From positions 1-64,000 of the forward strand of contig SFDM01000005.1 of the NCBI GenBank assembly GCA_004558205.1: 64,000 bases of DNA, written 5' to 3'. Source of the DNA: Pyramidobacter piscolens (lineage in GTDB: Bacteria > Synergistota > Synergistia > Synergistales > Dethiosulfovibrionaceae). This document shows, piece after piece, positions 1 to 6,778 of this stretch. The stretch's first letter is position 1, and each line of letters starts with the position of its first letter. The translations under genes were made by a program, and so were the position numbers. The notes under the pieces are model-generated. The model was not told the origin of the DNA. It ran no database searches and was given only the letters and a program-made list of their open reading frames with translations.

Positions 1-215
1 CTTCCGGTTAGTTGGTTGGCATCACAGTCCCTCTTCAACTGAGGTCTCCTTGGAGACTCTCTGCAAAGCGCTTCACGGGCGCACATTGATAATTAGTATA
101 AGACGCATGCGGCTATTTGGGGAAACTCGGCCGTGCGTACAGGCGGGCATTGCTGACCTAATTTTTGTTTCTTCTTGTTTTTTGAAAGCTCTTTTGTATT
201 TTGTCGCTTTTTCCG
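1..215. other. Left flank without recognised gene
   Basis: This is the downstream flank of the minus-strand glycosidase gene. I see no convincing coding frame. The only structure is a small hairpin at 44-57 (GTCTCC, TT, GGAGAC), too short to name. Confidence 0.4.
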
Positions 216-1922
216 TTATTTGACGGGCGCCGCCAGGCCGTAGGGCAGGGAGCGCTCGCGGGCGTCGGATACGGCGTTGACCACGCGACCGTTCCACCAG
301 AGCTCCGAAGAGCCGCCGCCGTCCAGGTTCAGCAGCGATTTCAGCTTCAGGCTCCGCCCCAGCCAGGCCGCCTCGCTCAGAGTCAGCCCCTGGCTGTGCC
401 ACGAAGACCGCCCGTCGGCCACGATCCAGACCATGTTTTTGCCGTCCCAGCCGAGCAGCGTCCGCGGGTGGCGGTACTGGATGATACCCTCGCCGAAGCC
501 TTCCTCGCTGAACGTCCGTCCGGGCGAAAAGAGCAGGGGTCCGGCCTGCACCGCGTTGGTCATGGCCATGACGCTGTCTTCCCGCCATTCATATTCCAGC
601 TTGGCGATATCGCCGACCTGGGCCGAAAAGTTCCCGTCGCGGCTGACCAGGATCCATTCCCCCGCAGCCATGGCGCCGCGCAAGCCCATGGCCGGCCGGA
701 CGTCGGCGACCTTGCCGCCGGCGATCCTGTAGGCCGTCCCGTTGGTTCCCAGCCGAGTCAGCGCTGTCCCCAGCGCCGGCGTGAAGATGCCGAGCCGCCC
801 GTAGGGCACCGGCTCGTTGATCAGCACGGGCGTCAGGGGGCTTCCCCCCACGGAAACCCGCGCGCGGAACTCTCCGCCGGCGAACTGCATAGCCCGGTCA
901 TTCCATGCGGCCATGGAACGGTTTTGATAGGGGAGCACCACGGGGAGGCCATCGATGATCAGCGTGCCGATGGGGCGGCTTCCCGAGAAGAACCCGCCGT
1001 TGACCGCCGCCAGGGCCTTGGCCCCCGCGGCGATCTTTGAGAGCTTGGCCATGTTCGACCCCAGAGAGCGCGCGGTGACTATTTTCACGTCCGCCAGGGA
1101 GGCGGGCGTGAAAGACGTCCAGAAAAGCGCCCGGCTGACGCCTTCGGCGGGAACGATGGCCGCTTCGGGAATGTTTTTGAAGCGTTTCAGCATGTTTACC
1201 GCGTTCCTGCGGTCCTTCTCGAGAGGCGTGGCGACCCAGTAGCCGCAGTCCACGAAGATCACGTCCAGCTTGCCTCGCTTGGCGTTCTGTTTCGCGAACA
1301 GCCGGGCGTCCTTTTCCTCTTCAAAGACCTTCAGAAGGACCCTCCAGCCCGAGGGCGGGCGGCCCACGTTTTCCCTGTGGATTCTCAGCGTTCCTTCGGG
1401 ACGGATGATTTTGTGATCCCACAGCACCGTACTGTGGCACGACGAGGCCCAGCGCAGCACTTCCTGAAGCTGTTCGGGTGTGGTGTTTTCCCAGGGGGTC
1501 TTGGTGACGCTTGCGGGCGCGGCGGGCGTGAGCGCCTTGCTCAGCGCCACGTAGCCTCTGATGTATCCGGGCAGTTGATCATCCTCGGGCGGCAGCGCCC
1601 ACGCCGCGATCTCCGCCTCGTGGCGGAAGCCCATGGCCTGGAGCGCGAACATCAGCGTCTCGGCGTTGGTGGCGGCGATCTCGGGTGAAAAGTCGTCGGC
1701 GGGGTAAAGGATCCCCATGGAGAGCGCTGATTCCAGCGCCGCCGCGTAGGGCGAATCCCTGTCCACGTCGCCGAAAGCCTTTCCCTTTTCCATGGGGAGC
1801 TCCAGAACTTTGATGAGTTCCCCCAGCACCATGCTGCGCGGCACGTCAGCCAGGCATTCCGGCGCTCCCGCCAGAACGAGCACCAGCGCCGCCCAGAGCG
1901 CGCTTAATCTTTTTATAATCAC
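216..1922 (-). CDS. Secreted phosphodiester glycosidase family protein
   Basis: 568 aa, starting at a GTG (1920-1922) with AAAGGAG about nine bases upstream. Residues 1-25 form a signal peptide ending near CLA-DV. Residues about 28-95 resemble one S-layer-homology-like unit (GELIKVLELP, FGDVDRDSPY, ALSMGILYP, AETLMFALQAMGF), which would anchor the protein to the cell envelope. The C-terminal half, from about residue 290, carries the features of the NAGPA/DUF2233 phosphodiester glycosidase domain: AVNGGFF, a strand with GTLIIDG, LLGWDGKNMVWIVADGR and NLDGGGSSELWWNGRVVN near the end. The family cleaves sugar phosphodiesters, and in bacteria it is often tied to envelope polysaccharide or capsule turnover; the substrate here is unknown. 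It is a single gene with no co-directional neighbour. Confidence 0.82.
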   Translation of the reverse strand: MIIKRLSALWAALVLVLAGAPECLADVPRSMVLGELIKVLELPMEKGKAFGDVDRDSPYAAALESALSMGILYPADDFSPEIAATNAETLMFALQAMGFRHEAEIAAWALPPEDDQLPGYIRGYVALSKALTPAAPASVTKTPWENTTPEQLQEVLRWASSCHSTVLWDHKIIRPEGTLRIHRENVGRPPSGWRVLLKVFEEEKDARLFAKQNAKRGKLDVIFVDCGYWVATPLEKDRRNAVNMLKRFKNIPEAAIVPAEGVSRALFWTSFTPASLADVKIVTARSLGSNMAKLSKIAAGAKALAAVNGGFFSGSRPIGTLIIDGLPVVLPYQNRSMAAWNDRAMQFAGGEFRARVSVGGSPLTPVLINEPVPYGRLGIFTPALGTALTRLGTNGTAYRIAGGKVADVRPAMGLRGAMAAGEWILVSRDGNFSAQVGDIAKLEYEWREDSVMAMTNAVQAGPLLFSPGRTFSEEGFGEGIIQYRHPRTLLGWDGKNMVWIVADGRSSWHSQGLTLSEAAWLGRSLKLKSLLNLDGGGSSELWWNGRVVNAVSDARERSLPYGLAAPVK

Positions 1923-1997
1923 GAGAACACTCCTTTCACTTTGCTTCTAACCCTTAAATTGTATCATCTTTCGCTCCATTTTCGCCAAAAGTCGCCG

Positions 1998-2026
1998 TTG
2001 ACAGAAAAAGACGAAACTATTATAAT
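1998..2026 (+). promoter_or_regulatory. Sigma-70 promoter of first tRNA-Ala
   Basis: Consensus -35 TTGACA (1998-2003), 17-bp spacer and consensus -10 TATAAT (2021-2026), ending 34 bp before the tRNA. This is the strongest promoter I can read in the window and fits a stable-RNA gene. Confidence 0.85.
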
Positions 2027-2060
2027 GCAACTCGCCGGCTGGAAGACAGTCCGGCGTTGT

Positions 2061-2136
<76 letters not shown>

Positions 2137-2156
2137 TAACTCAATACTGAACGAAT

Positions 2157-2200
2157 AGAAGGCTCAAGCCCCGGTGATACTAGGGCTTGAGCCTTCTTTA
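2157..2200 (+). terminator. Terminator after tRNA-Ala
   Basis: A 15-bp perfect stem (2157-2171 with 2183-2197) is followed by a short T-rich stretch 21 bp after the tRNA. The stem is symmetrical but has a T tail only on the plus strand. Confidence 0.8.
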
Positions 2201-2345
2201 TAGTGAGAAGGCAGGTCATATTTTGAAGCGGGGAGATTGGCCGTTAAGGAGTCTCTCGGGAGCCTATCTCTTTCTTCAGCCTTTTCAGGTCAATTTGTTT
2301 CTGTACGTTTTTTCTAGATTTAAAACTGCCGCAGTGTCCCGCCTA

Positions 2346-2915
2346 TTACATCTGCCCCGCCCGGTTTTCAGAAGCCCGATGCATCTTCCGGCAGGGGCTC
2401 AGAATCTCTCCCGTGGTCAGATAACTATAGGTAGGGAATTCGAAGAGCACGGGCTTGAAGACGCCGTAGTCGATTTTACCGTCCTGGCCTAAAATCGACT
2501 CCTCCGCCAGGGTGGACAAGATCCTCAGGATGAAATTGTCAAAGATGGGATGGCTGTAAATGTCCTCCATCTGGCATTCCAGAACCAGCTTGGCATCGTC
2601 GATGACCGGCGTTCCAGCTTCTCCCGGTTGCCAGGTAAAGAGGTCGGATTTGTCCGTCTGCGCGCCCGAATGGCAGCCTGCGTAATCAGCTTTTTCCAGG
2701 ATGTTTTCTGTGACGATGTTTAACGAAAGGCGCTTGTTTTCACGAATGAAGCTGTCCGCGTAATGGGTCTTCATCAGGCTCACCATAAGGCGATCGTGCC
2801 CGATGACGCCCACGTGGGCGACTAAAGTCCAGTTGGGCTTGCCGCCGGTCATGGTTCCCAGGATCACCAGCGGAGTAGGGTAGAGCGCCAAAAGCGGACC
2901 TAAATTCTTTTTCAT
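2346..2915 (-). CDS. Flavin reductase-like (FMN-binding split barrel) protein
   Basis: 189 aa. It matches the pattern of flavin reductase-like domain proteins: an N-terminal strand YPTPLVILGT, the NWTLVAHVGVIG segment, SLMKTHYADSFIRENKRLSLNIV (flavin-contacting region of the split barrel) and the FDNFILRILSTLAEESIL segment. Such proteins bind FMN and act as NAD(P)H:flavin oxidoreductases or as small flavoproteins of unknown partner. SD-like AGAGG lies about nine bases before the ATG. It sits 91 bp downstream of the co-directional ABM-domain gene, so the two may be cotranscribed and serve redox or detoxification roles under the nearby MerR regulator. The exact substrate cannot be read from the sequence. 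Confidence 0.78.
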   Translation of the reverse strand: MKKNLGPLLALYPTPLVILGTMTGGKPNWTLVAHVGVIGHDRLMVSLMKTHYADSFIRENKRLSLNIVTENILEKADYAGCHSGAQTDKSDLFTWQPGEAGTPVIDDAKLVLECQMEDIYSHPIFDNFILRILSTLAEESILGQDGKIDYGVFKPVLFEFPTYSYLTTGEILSPCRKMHRASENRAGQM

Positions 2916-3006
2916 TGTTTTTTCCTCTCTTCTCGAAGGTTCTTGGTAAATTCCATTTCAGGGACCGAAGCGTGCCGGCCTTCGCGCGGGCGTGCCCTGG
3001 CGCGCC

Positions 3007-3720
3007 TTACTCCTGCTGTTCGCCCCGCAGGCCCTTTTTCGTCAGCTGAATGAGGGTGGGCTGGTTCTCAATAGAGCTCTGATATATTTTAAAAGCCGTC
3101 GTTTTGTCCTGATACGCTTTATAGGACTCGCTCCGGGCGTATTTTTCATAGGCCTCTTTGTCGGCGTAAATCTCGAACGTGCGGATCCTGTTCGGCCTGT
3201 CCTTTTCCGCCGTGGCGAAGAGCCCCATGACTCCCTCTTCCGCCCCGACGGCCCGCCGCATCTCCGCGGCGAGGAGCGTTTTGTACTTGTTAAGCCCTTC
3301 GGGCCTGATTTCCAGGAACTGCATACGGACAAGGCGCCCCTGCCCCGAGGTTTTCTGCTCCAGGGCGATGGGGTCCGTCTCCAGAATTTCTAGGCGGGCC
3401 AGGATAGAAGCCCTGTCGGTTTGATACCGCTTGAAACCGGCGCTTGCCCTGTGTACCCGATAGGCTTCTTCGTTTTCATAGATTTCCAGCAGGCGGAAGA
3501 CATCCGGCCTGTTCTTGTCTCTGCCGCCGTAGAGGGCGTAGGTCCCTGCTTCCGCGGCCGTCGCCAGCGCCACCGTCCGTGCGCCGATGGCCATCATTTC
3601 ATCCATCTTCCCAGGCACGCTTTCAAGGATAGCCCAATGCACCATGGGCATTTTGCCCTCAGGCGTCCTGAGCGGCAGTGCCCCAGCTCCGGCGCCGATC
3701 GCTGCCAGTTCCGCCGCCAT
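3007..3720 (-). CDS. Tandem antibiotic-biosynthesis-monooxygenase (ABM) domain protein
   Basis: 237 aa from the chosen start. Upstream in-frame ATGs exist (to 3795), but the ATG at 3718-3720 has AGGAG eight bases before it. The protein contains two similar ABM-like ferredoxin-fold units: the first about residues 25-110 (VHWAILESVPGKMDE, FRLLEIYENEEAYRVH, FKRYQTD) and the second about 135-225 (VRMQFLEIRPEGLNKY, IRTFEIYADKEAYEKY, YKAYQDKT). The repeated pattern '-EIY-(E/D)-EAY--H/Y' is characteristic. ABM proteins are heme-degrading or quinol mono-oxygenase-like; in anaerobes the role is unclear. It is divergently transcribed from the MerR gene at 3845, with 124 bp between the two starts. Confidence 0.75.
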   Translation of the reverse strand: MAAELAAIGAGAGALPLRTPEGKMPMVHWAILESVPGKMDEMMAIGARTVALATAAEAGTYALYGGRDKNRPDVFRLLEIYENEEAYRVHRASAGFKRYQTDRASILARLEILETDPIALEQKTSGQGRLVRMQFLEIRPEGLNKYKTLLAAEMRRAVGAEEGVMGLFATAEKDRPNRIRTFEIYADKEAYEKYARSESYKAYQDKTTAFKIYQSSIENQPTLIQLTKKGLRGEQQE

Positions 3721-3830
3721 CAACATCACTCCTATTTTTCTCTGCCATGAAAGTTTTATTTTTATCCTCTTCCCTTTTGGGTATATAATGAACATGCACG
3801 TTAGACCTGTTTCTGGTCGATCATAAATTC

Positions 3831-3836
3831 AGGAGG
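3831..3836 (+). promoter_or_regulatory. Ribosome-binding site deciding a GTG start
   Basis: AGGAGG eight bases before the GTG at 3845 fixes the start of the MerR gene. A TATAAT box lies upstream at about 3784. Confidence 0.7.
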
Positions 3837-3844
3837 CATGAGCT

Positions 3845-4312
3845 GTGTCCTACACCATAGGCCAAATCGCCGAAATTATCCATGAATCGCCCTACACGCT
3901 GCGATATTACGACAAGGAAGGCTTGCTGCCCTTTGTCAAGCGGACGCCCAGCGGTATCCGTGTCTTCGAAGAAAGCGACCTGGAACTTTTCTCTGTTATC
4001 CAGTGCCTCAAGTCCACGGGCATGCCCCTCAAGGAAATCGCCAAATTCGTTCAGCTCTATATGGAAGGCGACTCCACGATCCCTCAGCGCTGGCAGATGT
4101 TTGAAGAGCGGCTGAAGGTCGCTGAAAAGCAGCTTCAGGCGGCCAGGGAGCTTTACGACGACGTGAGATACCGCTGCTGGTTCTTTGAACAGGCGGAGAA
4201 AGCTGGCACCGTAGACGTCAAATACTCCATCAAAGAAGAAGACGTGCCTCAGGACATCCGGCACGTGAAGGCCGCGTTTGACGCGGTGCATCTGCGCGGC
4301 GCGGGAAAGTGA
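3845..4312 (+). CDS. MerR-family transcriptional regulator
   Basis: 155 aa. The N-terminal winged-helix domain is typical: YTIGQIAEIIHESPYTLRYYDKEGLLPFVKR followed by GIRVFEESDLELFSVIQCLKSTGMPLKEI. A coiled-coil dimerisation helix follows (about 75-125), then a short C-terminal tail with one Cys (YRCWFFEQ) that lacks the multi-cysteine metal loop of CueR/MerR types. It is more like the small MerR proteins that sense redox or aldehyde stress. It is divergent from the ABM/flavin-reductase pair, and an imperfect dyad GACC-N7-GGTC (about 3804-3818) in the intergenic region could be its operator. That link is inference. Confidence 0.88.
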   Translation: MSYTIGQIAEIIHESPYTLRYYDKEGLLPFVKRTPSGIRVFEESDLELFSVIQCLKSTGMPLKEIAKFVQLYMEGDSTIPQRWQMFEERLKVAEKQLQAARELYDDVRYRCWFFEQAEKAGTVDVKYSIKEEDVPQDIRHVKAAFDAVHLRGAGK

Positions 4313-4457
4313 CGCGGCGTGGCCCGCGAAGGGGCTTTTTTCTTCGCTGCGGCTATCCTAACGCTGACAGCCGGCTCTAAGTCAATCGCTTTTTTTGCCG
4401 CAGGAAATCAAAGTCTGTAAAGTGACGCCCCAAAATAGGAAAAGGAAGGAAATAGCG

Positions 4458-5261
4458 ATGAAAAAAGGAATGAAATGGGCCGCGGCCGCGCTCTGCTGCC
4501 TTGCGGCGGCGCTGGGCGCGCTGGCAGCGTGGCAGCGCGCTGAGATCGCGCGGCTTCGGTCTGGCGGAAATTATTCGGACGAGATGAAGATGGCTTACGC
4601 CGTGGATTTGAAAGACCAGGGGGCCCACGAAGTGGAACGCATGGGCGACCACGCCGGCTCTCCCTATTTCAGCCGTGTGGATTTCTACAACGCGGAGCCC
4701 ACGAAGACGCTTTCGATCCTGCGCCGCTTCCAGACCATCCAGCAGACCACCTGGTGGTCCTGCGGCGTCTCCTGCCTCGAGATGGTCCTGCAGCATTACG
4801 GCCGGCGCGGGGACTGGAACGAGAAGACTCTGGCGGCTCTGCGAAGCGACCATTCGGCGCTTCACAAGGGAACCTGCCTGGATCAGATGATCGAGATGGC
4901 GCAGAAAGTGGGCGGCTTCAAGATCGAAAGCACCTATGACTATGCCGCCAATCCCGATGCTGTCGACGCGGCTTTCTTGCGGCGCCGCCTGCGGGACGGA
5001 GTTCCCGTGATCGTGGGCTGGAACGACTGGGGCGGCCATTGGCAGGTCATCATCGGCTACGACGACATGGGCACCGACTATCCCGGCGACGACGTGATCA
5101 TCGTGGCCGACCCTTTCGACACCACCGACCACAATCAAGACGGCTACGGCGTTTACGGCGCGGAGCGGTTCCTGTACAATTTCACTTTTTTCGATTTCTT
5201 CGGCGAGGAAAAGGGCCCGCGGGATCGCTGCTTCCTGGCGCTGACCCCCATGGCGCGGTGA
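4458..5261 (+). CDS. Exported C39-like (papain-fold) peptidase
   Basis: 267 aa, starting at an ATG preceded by GGAAGGA. Residues 1-30 form an uncleaved or cleaved membrane signal (two Lys, then alanine/leucine-rich). The core shows a papain-fold triad: Cys in TTWWSCGVSCLEMVL, His in WGGHWQVIIGYDD, and Asp in VADPFDTTDHNQDG. This matches peptidase C39-like proteins. It stands alone, with no bacteriocin transporter next to it, so it is more likely an envelope hydrolase than a bacteriocin-leader peptidase. Confidence 0.75.
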   Translation: MKKGMKWAAAALCCLAAALGALAAWQRAEIARLRSGGNYSDEMKMAYAVDLKDQGAHEVERMGDHAGSPYFSRVDFYNAEPTKTLSILRRFQTIQQTTWWSCGVSCLEMVLQHYGRRGDWNEKTLAALRSDHSALHKGTCLDQMIEMAQKVGGFKIESTYDYAANPDAVDAAFLRRRLRDGVPVIVGWNDWGGHWQVIIGYDDMGTDYPGDDVIIVADPFDTTDHNQDGYGVYGAERFLYNFTFFDFFGEEKGPRDRCFLALTPMAR

Positions 5262-5459
5262 TATTTCGGGATCTTTGCTTAAGGCATGGGAAGAGACGGA
5301 CGGTAAAGATAATCGATTTTCCCGAAGCGTTGAGGTTGGCGAAGGAACTGAACGCTGCCGTGGCCGGTGAGTTTTTTGCGAATTATGGCGTTTTTATGGG
5401 GAGCTTGCTGTAAAAGGAAAAAACGCTCTGGTACGCGGTGGATCGCCCTTCGCGCGCCT

Positions 5460-6323
5460 TTAGGAATCCTTTTTGCGGCGGCGAGCGCTCAGAGGTATTC
5501 CGCTTTCGCAGGGGACGTCCACCTGGCAGTTGCCGCAGCCGTATCTGACTCTCTGGTGAGGCCCGTGGGGAGGAAGCCTGGACTTGTCGAGGAAGGGGCC
5601 GCAGACCAGCTGGTCCTTGCCGTTCACGACGCCCTTCGAGATGTCGATCGCCCCGGCGGGACAGTTGACCTGGCATTTCCCGCACATGATGCAGTATTCG
5701 AAGGGATCGGCGTATTCCCGCGGCGTGGGCGGGATTTCCGCCGAGGTGATGACGCTGATGAAGCGTCCGGCCATGCCTTTGCGCGTGATCAGGCCACGGG
5801 ACAGCCCGAAGGTTCCCAGGCCGCAGACGTAGGCCGCGTGGCGTTCTGACCAGTTGGACGCGTAGGGCGAAGTTTTCCTGAAACGGCTGTCGATGGACGG
5901 GCACACCGCCGAAAATCCCTCGGCTCTCAGGATCTCGCACAGGGCTTTCCCGAAGGCGTTCAGCATCATCTGCCCTTCGATCCTCCCGTGCAGCCACTCG
6001 TCCGAGGCTGGCGCTCCCGGCCTGCGGTTCCCAGCGGGGCGGTTCGACTGCCTGACCCTCTCCGTGAAGGGGAAGAAGAAGGACAGCACGCTCCGCGCGC
6101 CGGCGTTCCACTCTTGCGGCGTCATGGATTCCGGCCCCACGATTTCGGGGCGTTTCAGCTGGCCGAACAAGGGGTCGCCAGCCGCGGCGACGCCGCAGAT
6201 CGGCTCGTCGTAGATTTTCATGCCCGCCAGATCGGGCCTCAGTGCGTCCTCGGCGGTCACCGTGTTTTCGGGCGCCGCGTTAAAAATCGAGGCGGCGCGG
6301 GCCATTAAATTTTCGTAGTTCAT
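5460..6323 (-). CDS. QueG-like 4Fe-4S epoxyqueuosine-reductase-family protein
   Basis: 287 aa from the ATG at 6321-6323, which has AGGAGG nine bases upstream. The N-terminal region carries RSVLSFFFPF, and KALCEILRAEGFSAVCPSIDSRFR and SNWSERHAAYVCGLGTFGLSRGLIT match the corrinoid-binding part of the QueG family. A ferredoxin motif CIMCGKCQVNCPAGAI follows, with additional Cys in VCGPFLDKS and YGCGNCQVDVPCE. True QueG reduces epoxyqueuosine in tRNA. This protein is shorter (QueG about 350-380 aa, with C-terminal HEAT repeats), so it belongs to the family of QueG-related reductases of unknown substrate. Confidence 0.75.
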   Translation of the reverse strand: MNYENLMARAASIFNAAPENTVTAEDALRPDLAGMKIYDEPICGVAAAGDPLFGQLKRPEIVGPESMTPQEWNAGARSVLSFFFPFTERVRQSNRPAGNRRPGAPASDEWLHGRIEGQMMLNAFGKALCEILRAEGFSAVCPSIDSRFRKTSPYASNWSERHAAYVCGLGTFGLSRGLITRKGMAGRFISVITSAEIPPTPREYADPFEYCIMCGKCQVNCPAGAIDISKGVVNGKDQLVCGPFLDKSRLPPHGPHQRVRYGCGNCQVDVPCESGIPLSARRRKKDS

Positions 6324-6640
6324 CGATTGATTCCTCCTTGTCTCCTGCGCGCAAGAATGCGTTCCTTCAGCGTGATTCAACGGCATTATACCCCTATTGC
6401 CCCCGCTTTGACCGCCGCCGCAAGGCCTGTTTTTCAGATTGCATTTCTAAAACAGGCATGATATTATGTCCAAGTCCTTTGAAGGGACAAAATAGCCTCC
6501 ATTGAAATATCTCTTTGCACTGCATTACATTCTTGTAATTCAGAGAGTGCGCGATCAACAGTACAAACTGAGCAGGCGATGCGCTTTTTAAGAAAGCGCG
6601 TGTGGTCGGGCCGCCCGGGGCGGCAGCGGATGACTTTTTC
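6324..6640. other. Intergenic region, possible regulatory leader
   Basis: No convincing gene. It holds a 9-bp inverted repeat GCCTGTTTT/AAAACAGGC (about 6424-6456) and GC-rich potential stems up to the terminator at 6641. A TATTAT box (about 6461-6470) might start a plus-strand leader RNA. I do not recognise a known riboswitch consensus. Confidence 0.35.
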
Positions 6641-6693
6641 AAGGCACATCTGCGGGACAGTGACGTTACGTTCCCGCAGGCGTGCCTTTTTTT
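6641..6693 (+). terminator. Terminator upstream of P-type ATPase (attenuator candidate)
   Basis: A bipartite stem (AAGGCAC with GTGCCTT, inner CTGCGGGA with TCCCGCAG) is followed by seven T on the plus strand. No plus-strand gene precedes it, and the ATPase ATG is 85 bp downstream. It therefore either ends an unrecognised leader/small RNA or attenuates the ATPase transcript. Confidence 0.7.
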
Positions 6694-6778
6694 GTACCTG
6701 ACTGTTGGGAACAGCCGCGCCGGATCGGGTGCCATGGAGTTATCGCAATGCCTGAGGTTTTAGTGAGGGGGTTTTTGT

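Noticed and set aside
5272..5459. Short open stretch KIIDFPEALRLAKELNAAVAGEFFANYG after the C39-like peptidase
   Set aside because: It reads like the beginning of a protein but has no start with RBS and stops after about 36 codons. It is too little to call a gene or a named pseudogene.
6424..6693. yybP-ykoY (Mn2+) riboswitch before the P-type ATPase
   Set aside because: The expected conserved GGGGAGUAG-type and CCUACC-type segments are not seen, so only an unnamed leader is reported.
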